Source: Diprion similis (lineage: Eukaryota; Arthropoda; Insecta; Hymenoptera; Diprionidae). From it: 64,000 nt of DNA. This document shows positions 49,936-61,000 of the stretch, in pieces. The DNA lies in NCBI RefSeq assembly GCF_021155765.1, contig NC_060107.1, forward strand, positions 15,052,501 through 15,116,500. The letters are read 5' to 3'. The notes below the pieces were generated by a model that saw nothing but the letters and a program-made list of their open reading frames with translations, was not told the DNA's origin and did not search any database. The first letter of the stretch is position 1, and each line of letters opens with the position of its first letter. Both the position numbers and the translations under genes were made by a program.

Positions 49936-51809
49936 GTCCTGCGTAATATTGCCCATTATTGTGAATTTTTTACCAGATAGTTGCACCAATGCCCACTAAA
50001 ATCTCACGGTTCTAGATTTTTTTGAATATTATTACTCTTACAATAAAATATATACTGAGAATCTAGCCGAAACACGTGTATTTTAATGGTGGAAATCCAC
50101 CATCTTCGTACAGGCAGGGGTTCAGAGTTGAGATAAAATTATGAAAAAAATTAAGCAATTGTTTTTTAATTATTCGTAGTCACATGTCCCTGTTATGTCC
50201 GCAATCACAACCCCTGTCTTTAGGCCTGGTATTGGGATGATGCCCATTTCCCATATGAGGTGCAATTTTGAATGGGGTCTGCTTGGAGATTTTTTTACAG
50301 TTGTATTCTTCTCCAAATATTTTTTTTTGCCAAGAATGCTACTGCATGCCTTGGTTTCTCTACATTCTGTTCAGATATGAGAAAAATTTTGAAAAAAAAC
50401 CGTTCTTAGAACGTAGGTCCCAGAACGGAAACAGAGGACGTGGACTTTTGCCTCACCTGGCTATTTGTACGTAAAGTAATATGACGTTACAAATCTATCA
50501 CTTGTGTTATCACTGGATTATCAGTGCCAGTGCCGGCTTTAGACGGATGGCAACCAGGGTAGTCGCCCGAGGCACCACGGCCAAGGAGCGAGAAGGAGAA
50601 ATAATAACGGCACCACAAAACAAGGAAGAAAAATTAAAAATTATGTATAATCTCTCCCCGATCTTTGCCCTCTGTGTGTCGTGTCAAAATGTTCTCGATC
50701 GACATTACAAGAGGGTCGTTTCGTCAGGATAGCAAAATATTTTATGACCACTACAGGGAAAAACAATACACAGATAACGGCGCTACAGTTGTGGTGATTT
50801 CTACTGTAACAAATCCACTATTAGAATATTTCGCTCGGGGTTCTCGGGTGACTGAGGCTGGCGCTGTTCAGCGCAGTTTTTATCTTGATCAAAACCTGTG
50901 TCTCTGTATAGCTAGTAGTTCATGCATAAGAATATACTACCGCATCCGAAAAATGCCAACTCATGAATTCCATGGTATACGGATAATAATATTGAGCAAT
51001 AGCTCATTTCGTTACGAAGATGTTTCGTAACCTTGAACAATGCGTGTGAAAAATAATCTGAAAACTTCTATATCTACGAATTTTTACAGGAATTTGAACA
51101 TTTCTTATTGTTTCGTATAAGACTTGAAATATGCATAGTTTGTAATAAAAATTTATAGATTTAGTTCGCATATACACTTTTTCAAAAATCTTTGAATCAG
51201 CAATTTTTAAAAACTTTATGTGCAGACCATTACATTTGATAACCGAAAATCACCGAAAATTAGGCATTGTCGATTACGGTGACGTTACGGTAATCCCCAA
51301 TTTTTCTAAACGATATCCCATAAATTGAAATTCAAAAATTCATTTCATAAAAATATTTGAAAACAGATGTCTGAGCGATGAAATTCATTTTCAAATTCAA
51401 GTAATTTCCTTTTCACTGCAAATATAAATATTACAAAATAAATATGATCTCACCTTGACTATTGAAAATAATACCAGCTACCTGTAACCATCCCGATTCT
51501 ATGGTATGTTAACTTGTCAAAGTATAAAACGTGCCAGTATGAATCGAAATGACTTTGCTGTTTGAGAGAAACTCATGGCCTTTAGATTGAATAGTGACGC
51601 ACCAATATTTTACACACTTAACAGTGTGGTCGACTGAATTGTTATTATTATTATACACTATCTACTGTGGTACCCCGAAGGAGAGGGATTCTCTATCATG
51701 AGCAGTGTGACAGTGTAAACGAGCGCAGTAACTCAGGCCAGTCGTAGAATCGATTTGAAGTCTTATCCGTTCAGTTGCGCGGGTGAAAGCTGTTATTTTT
51801 AAATTTACG

Positions 51810-54281
51810 ATGGATCGGTGGGCAGGAAAAGTCGCTCTCGTTACCGGAGCTAGTGCTGGAGTCGGCGCTGTCACGGTTGAGACTCTCGTTCGAGAGGGTC
51901 TCACTGTTGTCGGCGTAGCTAGACGAGTGGAAAATGTCGAAAAACTTGGCGAAAAGCTAAAGGGCGCGAAAGGCAAGCTTTGGGCGAAGAAATGCGACGT
52001 CACCAAGGAAGAAGAGATCCTGGAAGTCGTCGAATGGATCAAGAAAACCCTCGGAGGCATTGACGTCCTCATTAATAACGCTGGGATGGCATATTTTGCA
52101 TCAATTTCCGGTAAGCTAAACGCGGTTTTAATTACTGTAATTAGCTGGAACCAAATATTCTGAAGACGTGCAGGCTTCTGTGAGCGAATTTTCGAATCAT
52201 CTAAAAATTGACTGTGAATCGTGATTCGTGAGTTCAATTATCGGTTTTTTTTTTGTTTGTTCGGAAAATCGGAGTTAAATTTTTGAAAATTATTTTTCAT
52301 CGAGTATTTCCACTGATTGCTAGCCGATCTTGAAGAAATTGAAATTTTTAAAGAGCTTATAAAATTGTCCACTTCTCGCCAAAAAATCAGACGACTACAC
52401 CGACTATTCAAAGGTAGTAGTAATTTTAAGTGTAAAAATCGTTATTTTGTCTATTATGTATAGTTTATTCGGCTGTTCTGGACAGTCCAGTTGACTATAT
52501 GTGCGTGCTAGTTGCATTTTAGCAATGAAAAATCGTTGTAAATTAAAAATTCAATTTTTTTATTTACCCTTTTTAAAATGCGTTTTATCGAAAAATGTTT
52601 CCAAAGTTGTGCTTTATAATGTTTTCTATAAAATAGCTACTCTGCAAAAATGACCTGATATTGTTACTTAAGCAGTTAATAGTACTTGAAAATTTGTTTT
52701 CTCATTTTGATTTTTGCATCCGTTATCGGTAATTTATCGACATATCTTATCAAAACTCATCCATCAGGTAGAGGAAACCTTTTTACAGTTACATTGATCT
52801 CCGTTAAAAAGTTAAGCAATAATCTGCGATCTACGAAAATCCGGAGTTTTCGAATTCCCATCTCCGAGGTAGACTCACAGAGTAAAAAAAAATCGGGGAA
52901 CTTCGTTTCGTGATGTACGTTCTCGGGAAAAGAAATTTCATTTTCGTTAAGAAAAAAAAACACCGTTTTTCAACGATTTCAAATTTTTGCGTATATAAAA
53001 ATAAAAATAACCACACAAACGATCGTTTCTGTAAAAAATTGTACGAAATCATGCGTGGCTCGGATTTTAAATATTTGTCACTTATACACTTCTTGCACAA
53101 ACTCCATCAATTATGAGTTCAAGAATGGCATACTTGATATTCGGATGATTTGGAATTTCAATCTGTCGAGGTCTGCATTCTTTTATATGGTTCAAGTCAG
53201 CTGGTGTTAAGTAACTCGATCTGATTTACTGAGCACAGTATTATTTTTAAACCCAATATCAAATCACCTTACAGACGGAGATACGGAGGGATTTCGTCGG
53301 GTTCTGGACGTTAATGTCCTGGCAGTCGCTATCTTGACAAGGGAAGCTATACGCTCCATGAAGGCGCGTCAAGTTGACGGTCACATAATCAACATCAACA
53401 GGTTGGTTTACTTTGTTCTCTGACACTTTGAGACGAGACTTGGTTATCCTTGGTTATCCTTTGATTGAAGATAATTCGTTGACATTTTTTGCAGTGTTTT
53501 GGGCCATGAAGTTCCTGACGTAAGCGACAAGTACAGTTTATACCCGAGTAGCAAATACGCGGTAACAGCAATGACGGAGGTCACGAGGAAAGAGTTGATC
53601 AAAGCCAACACCAAGATCAAAGTAACGGTGAGTTGGTGCAAGATGTACACAAAGAGAGTTGTGAAATATTTGAAATCCACTGAAGCCTCGTGCAATCTTG
53701 TGAAAGATTTAAAATCCTTTGGAATCATTTGAAACCTTCTAAAATCCCTAGCACCTTGTGAAATCGATTGGAATTCAGTAAAAGGTCGGGACTTCGCTTG
53801 AAATCCTTTGAATTCATTCCAGATTTCAAAATTTTTTGATATTGCACGACACTTGCTTAAATCCCTAAAACCTTAATTGTGTAATTAGTTGAAATCGAAA
53901 TCTATGAAGCCCCATAAAGGCTCTAAAACCCAATGAAATCTTTTTTAGAGTATCAGTCCTAGTCTTATCAAGACAGAATTTCTGGCTGCTGCCACCAACG
54001 AGGCAGTGGCTAAGGCCGTTTATAATCAACGACCTGCACTGAATCCGGAAGATGTGGCTAATGCCATTGTCTATGCATTAGGCACTCCAGCGCATGTTCA
54101 AGTACGTATAGCTATAATGAGATTGCTAATTATTTTTGACTTGCCACTTTCTCGGTTTTCTTATGAAATATTGTTTTAATGTCTACGTTGCAGTCCGCAT
54201 GTATATATAATTATATTCACACTTGAATCTCTCATCTCCTAGGTATGTGAGCTGGTATTACGCACAGCTGGTGCATTATGA
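51810..54281 (+). CDS. Short-chain dehydrogenase/reductase, farnesol dehydrogenase / DHRS11-like
   Basis: Five exons (51810-52110, 53275-53401, 53495-53627, 53949-54101, 54243-54281) join in phase to 250 residues, the usual size of classical SDRs. The Rossmann nucleotide motif TGASAGVG is at residues 12-19, the Arg-Arg in VARRVENV after strand 2 suggests NADP(H), NNAG is at 89-92, the catalytic Ser follows NIN at about 143, and the active-site YPSSK is at 159-163. It lacks a signal peptide or membrane anchor, so it is probably cytosolic. The closest family by wording (MDRWAGKVALVTGASAG, LVLRTAGAL-type end) is the insect farnesol dehydrogenase group, but the substrate cannot be told from sequence. 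Intron 3 is a degenerate GAAATCC repeat. An AATAAA occurs at 54439, about 160 bases after the stop. Confidence 0.9.
53640..53948. repeat. Degenerate TTTGAAATCC-type repeat in SDR intron 3
   Basis: Words such as TTGAAATCC, TGAAAT, TTTGGAATC and CTAAAATCCC recur at irregular spacing through most of this intron. This suggests a decayed short tandem repeat. A similar patch (CTGAAATCTCTGAAATC) occurs in the last intron of CUL4 at about 31780-31820. Confidence 0.6.
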
Positions 54282-56416
54282 ACGAATTTCCGATGGTTAT
54301 GAAACTGGAGCTGTGACCGCAAGAAAGTCATAATCGAATGCATTCGTTGCAACTCGTAATTTCAACTCGAATTGAATGATCATCATACGAACTTATTATG
54401 CTTATGTGCGGGTAGACCTAGAAACCTACAAGTCGTCAAATAAATCGATATAAATACATGTATTGCATGGACTTTATAAATGAAAATTTTCGAGGAAGGA
54501 AAAAACACAAGCGGACAAATCAAGTCAACCAATTTGTTTCCCCACTGATGCTTTCCTGAATTCTTATTATTGTCCGATTCGCGAAATTGCGATTGAAAAT
54601 GAACGAGTTATAGACATTAGAAAATGCTGCTTATTATAAGACTAATTATAGCCAATATAATCTCAACAGATGAAAAATATCACTCAGCGTTGGCAAAAAT
54701 TGTCACTTCATCTGCCTAAGATGTGATAATGAATGTCAATAAGTCAAAAGTCGAAGCTGTGCCAAACATACGTCGACAAATAAACTGAATAATATTAAGC
54801 TAAGAAAAAGTAAAAAAACAAAAAATGGCAGGTGACATGAAAAGATTTTGTACAAAAATGCAAGGACTTTATCAGTGTTTTAATCATTCGAAACCAGTGA
54901 ATAAGCCGATGGAATGGTTCAGTTAACGAATGAAATAATATTCGTCATCAACAAGCTGACTTGGATCAACGAAACAAGTGGTACCTGCAAAACGTAGATT
55001 TGCTTAGGCTAAGAAACCTAATTTAATTGTTTCTTTCAATTATCAAAAGTTCCTGGCAAAAGGCACATTTAGCGGGCTGTAAAGCTGTTCTTGCAACCCT
55101 AAATGTTTTTCCTACAGTTGCAGCGGTTTAGGCCGTTCCTGTTTCCCTGCTTTAATAAATTCTAACTGTTGGTTTGCAACAGTAATCAGTTACAAGAAAG
55201 CAAGAATTGATTTTTCTTCATAATATTTTAATAAACACAAGAAAAAGGTTTCGTTGATACAGAGGCGGTCAATTTGCAGGGTTGCCGTATCCTCCAGACC
55301 TTCGATACATCATCAGTAATGTCGTGGTGATGTACTGCACGAGACTTGATAATTTAATACGGGTAAAAATTAGTTAAATGCTAGTAGAAATCTTGACGAA
55401 GCAAGAGCAGAATACGTATTCTTCGATAATTGAACTGACACAAATTTTTTTTAAAGATTTTAAATACCATCGATTTTAACAAGTAAGTGTATTGCTTTTA
55501 TCGATTTTTTTTTTTTTTCATCAAAGCTGGAGAAATAGTAAGTGGCTCAATGAGGGATCATTTCTTAATATTGATTAATGCTTTACCCCCAATGAACTTA
55601 CAGGAAATGGCTCGCCGCGAAGACGGATTGTAAAGAAATGAGTACAGCTAATTATATTTCATATACATTTCTGTCTTACCGTAAAAAATTAATATGGAAC
55701 AAATTGAATCTGGTAATCTTAGAAAAGATTTTACTATTTTCTACTTTATTTTATCTCATAAATTATTCAGTCAGTCTCAAAATATTTTACACACGGGGTG
55801 GTATACCGTACCTAGAAATCGGGGAAATTAGGAAAATGCAAGAAAACTCCACAGCGATCCCAACGATCAGGGGATTTTAAAATTGTTGCAAAAAAACAGG
55901 ACGTTACCCAGAAATGCATATTTCACAAACTATTTATTACGGCATATTATGTGCAGGGCTCTGATAAATTGAGTTTTTAAATATCAAAGATAATTTTATT
56001 TCCATCCGTAGTTGCAGAGAAAATCATCAATAATTACTAATTTTTTTCTCGGGGAGTCCGGAAAATTTGAACGCAGATTCCAGCACACAATGTGTTACAG
56101 CAGAGTGGGAAAAGGCGCTAATACTATAATCGCACTCTGATATTCCGTAATGGTTTATATACCCTACAAAGAAAAGACAGATTTGCAAACGCCGATAGCC
56201 GACATAGCTGTATGTACCCGAGTCACAGGGAATTTCTTTTCTGTCGGCTTTGAGCTGATTGGTAAGTTTTGAATCGCCAGAACGTCAGAATGGAACTGTT
56301 CGCGCTCGAACCTCGCGGACTCGTTGGTACAGGCAGCGCGCTGTGCGCAAACGGGGTCAAGTGAGCGCGCGCGCGCGATTCACTTAGAATCGAGCGCTCG
56401 AGTTGGTAGGACGTGT

Positions 56417-56822
56417 ATAAGGGGTGACCCAGTACCCGGGGACCACCGGGCACTGACGGATTCTTTGCACAGAAATAAGACTAAAATTACTCTGGACAAT
56501 TTTTTTTCAAAGCAATGGTTTTCGAGTTAGAGCTGTTTGAAGTCCAGTTTAGTCCACTAATCACAGCGCAGATGGGACCGAGCGCGCGAGCCAAGTGCGA
56601 GGCTAGTACAGTTGAGCCCGAACCCGATGCAGCGTACGCTAGCCTCGCGCTAGGCTCGTGCGCCTGGCCCTATCTGCGCACCGTGATTGGTGGACTTCAA
56701 GCGGCTCTAACTCAAAAACCGTTGCTTTAAAAAAAAATTGTCAAGAGTAATTTTAGTCTAATTTCTGTGCAAAGAATCCGTCAGTGCCCGGTGGTCTCCG
56801 GGTACTGGGTCACCCTGTATAC
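56417..56822. mobile_element. Inverted-repeat MITE (family A, copy 2)
   Basis: The outer ends are GGGGTGACCCAGTACCCGGG on the left and CCGGGTACTGGGTCACCCTG on the right, flanked by TATA-like TA. The inner blocks AATAAGACTAAAATTACTCT / AGAGTAATTTTAGTCTAATT and GTTTTCGAGTTAGAG / CTCTAACTCAAAAAC equal those of copy 1. A GC-rich centre (GCGCAGATGGGACC...GGCCCTATCTGCGC) is longer than in copy 1. It has no coding capacity. Confidence 0.9.
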
Positions 56823-57182
56823 TGCTAAATCTCCCTATTTTGCCCGTGCGTGCGATTACCGCGTTCTTCCCGCGCTCGATCGGGTGTCGAGTTTTTCCAT
56901 CTCACGTAGTTTTAAGGATCGCGTTTTTAGGGTTAGTCATGGGAACGGGGTCCACCTTTTGGTGAACTGAGGTGCCCGTTCCTAGGGGGAGCGTCGACGG
57001 GGCGAAACACTTGTCGCTCGAGCATAACAGCGTTCGATCCCCGAGACTTTGGGACCACTGTTTGTACGGCCGTGAGCCATTTTGGACGCTCTCCGTTACC
57101 CCACTTCCACGTAACATATCCTATATTTTTGTGTCCGTCGTTCGCCGCCGTCTTGATCAATTCTTGCGCTATCCTGGTCGTT

Positions 57183-57470
57183 AACTGAAGATATACCATG
57201 TGTATATGGAAAGTGCGCACCTTATGCGCGTGCGTCAAGTCGTTCGAATCTTATTGGCCGACAGTTCCCGCCTGATGAGCAGTCGATGCAGTACCAGTTG
57301 CGACTGTCAGAAAATGTCCCTAGGGGCCCGCTGCTGGCTGATATCCCCTAGGGACATTTTCTGACAGTCGCGATTGGTATTGCATCGACTGCTCATCAGG
57401 CGGTAACTGTCGGCCATTAAGATTCGAATGACTTGACGCACGCGCACAAGGTCCGCATCATCTTCAGTCA
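57183..57470. repeat. Near-perfect hairpin, inverted duplication of a coding-like fragment
   Basis: The left arm (about 57183-57326) and right arm (about 57345-57470) are reverse complements, with only 6 mismatches over the 99 bases I compared codon by codon. A loop of about 18 bases (CCCGCTGCTGGCTGATAT) separates them. The left arm on plus and the right arm on minus both read RVRQVxRILxADSxRLMSS, continuing DCQKMSLG without stops. All six mismatches change the residue, so neither arm is under obvious protein constraint. It is either a foldback element or a hairpin made from part of a gene. Confidence 0.85.
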
Positions 57471-57472
57471 TC

Positions 57473-57612
57473 TGAGGGTGCATTCCGAAATTAGCTCGAA
57501 GAGCTGTCAATAATCTTTTATCTCTTTTGCACTGCCGACTTTGTGACTAGCTCTGTCTCTGTCCTAGGGAATTTTTTGCGCTTCCAGCTAATTTCGGAAC
57601 GCACCCTCAGTA
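57473..57612. mobile_element. Short inverted-repeat element (family B, copy 2)
   Basis: Terminal inverted repeats are GGGTGCATTCCGAAATTAGC and GCTAATTTCGGAACGCACCC. The interior TTTTGCACTGCCGACTTTGT, then GACTAGCTCTGTCTCTGTCC, is shared with the copy at 7226-7368. The flanks are TGA and TCA. It abuts the hairpin directly. Confidence 0.85.
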
Positions 57613-58003
57613 TGTCAGTCCGTGGTTACTCTAGGTATTAACGATCAATGGGCTGCAATTGGTCAGACAGAGACACAGATAGCTGTGATGCGCTATTGTT
57701 GAGTTATTTTAGCTTTGATATTACCCACATATTGCCGCTACAGCTATACGTAGCTTAGAGACAAGCCTACTGATACTTATACCTAGCATTAGATGCATTG
57801 AATAAAATTGTATTTTATAATTTATTACAGTGATAAGATTAAAGTTATATTAAAGTTGTTTGCGCGAATGACTTGGTATAACATATTTGTTTGCAAAGCT
57901 TAGTTGAACTGTTATTATTCATAAACAAATATCGGTGTAATGACACAGTTTTATTTTAACTTATGACACTGGGATTGAACATCAACATCAATTTTCAAAC
58001 GAA

Positions 58004-61000
58004 ATGGCAGAAACTGACGACGAACAAACTCATCCACAGAGTATTAAATTACCAGCCGCTGTCGAGGTTTTCGCCAATTTGAAAAACGCTAAAAACTTTG
58101 CCATCGACATTGGTATGTCACCAAATTTAATCGAATTTGCAACTGGATTACCCTCTTCAACCAATAACATAACCTCTTTATTGAATCGTTTCTCAACATT
58201 TTCATCAATAATCAACTGCGTCCAATGGAATTCTTCAACAAACTCTCTATATCCAATTCAAAATCGATTTCCAAAATCTTTCTTCAGGTATCTCGTTGAC
58301 AAAGATTGCCTACTACTCGACGGTCAGCTATCGTAAAGCATTGTACGAAAATGCAGGAATTGGCAACAGCGGAGAACGAGCCTATAAGGTGTCAGAAGGC
58401 TGTCGCTTGCACTTTGTCAAGTTTGAGACTCGTCATTTTGAAAATTGCCTCGACTTTGTCAGGGCAAACTTGGTGCACGCTGAGAGATTCCAAGGAAAGA
58501 GTGTCAAGGTAACCGGTGGTGGTGCTTTCAAGTATACGCCGCTACTGCAGGAAAAACTAGGCTTATTGTGAGTTGAATTAAGGGTTATTACAAGTCCGCC
58601 GCCTGTTTATGAGTCATTGAATAAAATGAAATTCTGATACAGAATCGACAAAGAAGATGAAATTGGGTGTCTGATTAAAGGATGTAATTTTTTACTAAAA
58701 AATATACCATGCGAAGCATTTCACTTCAAGAGAAACTCCAATCCAGAATACAAATTTCAGAAGGCAGGCCCTAATATTTTTCCCTATATGTTGGTGAATA
58801 TTGGAAGCGGTGTCAGCATCCTCAAGGTAAATGTATAGTAAATATAATAATAATTATAATAATCTTCACAATAGTATAAACAACAACCAGTACAGTAGTA
58901 ATTCCATTCAACCACACAATTCAAATATAAATTGCAATCAAGATGTGGTTAATTTATATATGATGCAGTGCACGCCAAACCGACCACTGTCTGACCCTGA
59001 CCTCTTCCGTTTAGTCATGATTTTTTATGTTGTTCTACCTTAAAAAAAAAAAACACTGAATTCTAGTTTCTTTGGATTTTTTTTTTTTTTTTTTTGAGAC
59101 CAACGTTGAATAATATGAGAAGCAAACGTCTGCCCAGTTTGGCTACGGTCTTAAAAATTTTGATCAACGAAACAGGATTTTTTTAGAATTTTTTCAAATT
59201 TTTCATTCGGGGCTATCGATTTGTTCATTTTCAAAAATCAAGGGGTAAACAAAGTTTATTGTCAATCCACAATCCCAAATCCTACATGCAATTTTATTGT
59301 TGGACCCCAACGTTCCGAAACTTAGTGAGAAGTCTATCACGTGCTTTAGAGAAGTCCTCGTAAACTGCATCAACCTGTTTGCTTCCTTCAAGAGCACTAT
59401 TTTCCTATATATGACGTTCATCTTGTGTTTTTTCCTGTTTGTTTCCAATTTTTCTTAAGATCGTTAATAACAAGCGGTGAATTAATTTTCTACGCATGAA
59501 TCACAATCAGCAATATAAGTGAAAAAATTTTAGTCAACATGCTGCTGATTTTTTTAGATAATTGGCATCAAAGCATAAAACTATTCTCAACAGCTGCTTG
59601 ATAATTCCTCATCTGTTACAGGTGGAATCAGAAGAGCAGTTTGAAAGAATAGGAGGAACAGCGACGGGTGGAGGAACATTTTGGGGACTTGGTTCATTAC
59701 TCACCAAGGCAAAGGTAGGGCCGCAACGTTATTATACAGTTTATGTCGGCACCAATCAGCTTCTCTCAATCCACTTTCACTCATCTTTTTAACTTTCAGG
59801 GTTTTGACGAACTGCTACAGCTGGCTGAACGTGGCGATCATCGTAATATCGATATGCTAGTCAAGGATATATATGGAGGCGATTACACAAGTCAAGGTTT
59901 GCCTGGTGACCTGATCGCATCTTCTTTTGGTAAAGCGATGAGCTGCAATAATAATTCTGGTAAACATTATTGAGAATAGAAACTTTGATCATTTGCTATT
60001 TATTTTATGGGTACTATTATTATTATTATTATTAATATTATATTTTTCAGGGGCGCGAAATTTTTCTGAGGCTGATATAGCACGCAGTTTACTGTTCACT
60101 ATCAGCAACGACATAGGGCAGATCGCTAGTCTTTATGCGAATAATCATAATTTGAACAAAGTCTATTTTGGCGGTTATTTTCTCAGGAATCATCCGCTCT
60201 CGATGCACACCATCTCTTACTCCATCAAGTACTGGTCTCACGTTAGTTTTCTATACCTACTAAATCTGTATCGCTCTATCTTCAATGTTTCAAAACTCGG
60301 CACAATGTTTTCATCATTCGTTATCATCACAGTCCGGATTATCATATATTCACATAATATTCTCAATGGAACTGAAATTATTAACCACTTAACTACCAAA
60401 GCGTCATAATGGCGTCAAGCACACCTGTGCAGTATCCACCAAGAATCGTGGAATGGCGTCATAGAATAATTCAATGTTTTCGGGTGTCTCAGGTGAATAT
60501 TTCCTATTTTTGAGGTCAAGAAATCCGATTATGACCATAAAGAGTTATATTTTCCGCGCATTCATACAGATTTAAGCCGTCGAAGTTGACGAATTTTTTA
60601 TCATTTACTCAAATAGCATTATAAAATAAACTATCATTTTTGGTCTATGACGCGATTTGAAAAAATTATAAAAAAATTCGTCAGCTTCGAGGACTCATAA
60701 TCGTATGAATGCCCGGAAAAAATGCCTTTTTATGGTCATAATCGGATTCCTTGAGCTCAAAAATACTTAGAACACATGCTTTCAAAAATAAATAGTCACC
60801 TGAGTCACCAAAAACATTGAATTACTTTATGATGCAATTCCGCGATTTTTGGCAGTTACGACAAGAGCGTGCTTCCCGCCGTTATTACACCTTGGCAGCT
60901 AAGTGGCGAATCGTCAAGAAATCATTTCAAAACTATTGGTTTTTTTAATGCTATTTCATTGCTTAAGAAACTCTTCCTCATCCCACAACGTTCGATCTGG

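Larger units (their letters stand above)
46732..51809. other. Intergenic region between ALG9 and the SDR gene
   Basis: This 5 kb region has no intact gene. It contains a MITE (47817-48139) and a decayed Helitron ORF (48755-49935, minus). 50050-51650 shows only short frames without recognised homology. The last few hundred bases should hold the SDR promoter. Confidence 0.6.
54282..58003. other. Intergenic region between the SDR gene and PANK4
   Basis: This 3.7 kb region has no recognised gene. From about 56300 it is dominated by repeats: MITE family A copy 2 (56417-56822), a GC-richer segment (56840-57180) unlike its surroundings, a near-perfect hairpin (57183-57470) and MITE family B copy 2 (57473-57612). 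54450-56200 shows nothing recognisable. The PANK4 promoter should lie at the right end. Confidence 0.6.

Noticed and set aside
50481-51030. Frames around GCCGGCTTTAGACGG...CGCCCGAGGCACCACGG
   Set aside because: The wording recalls a dispersed repeat seen in insect genomes, but I could not assign it to a family, so no gene or element is called.
51662-52237. 191-residue minus-strand frame over the SDR first exon
   Set aside because: Antisense shadow; the plus strand carries the clear Rossmann motifs.
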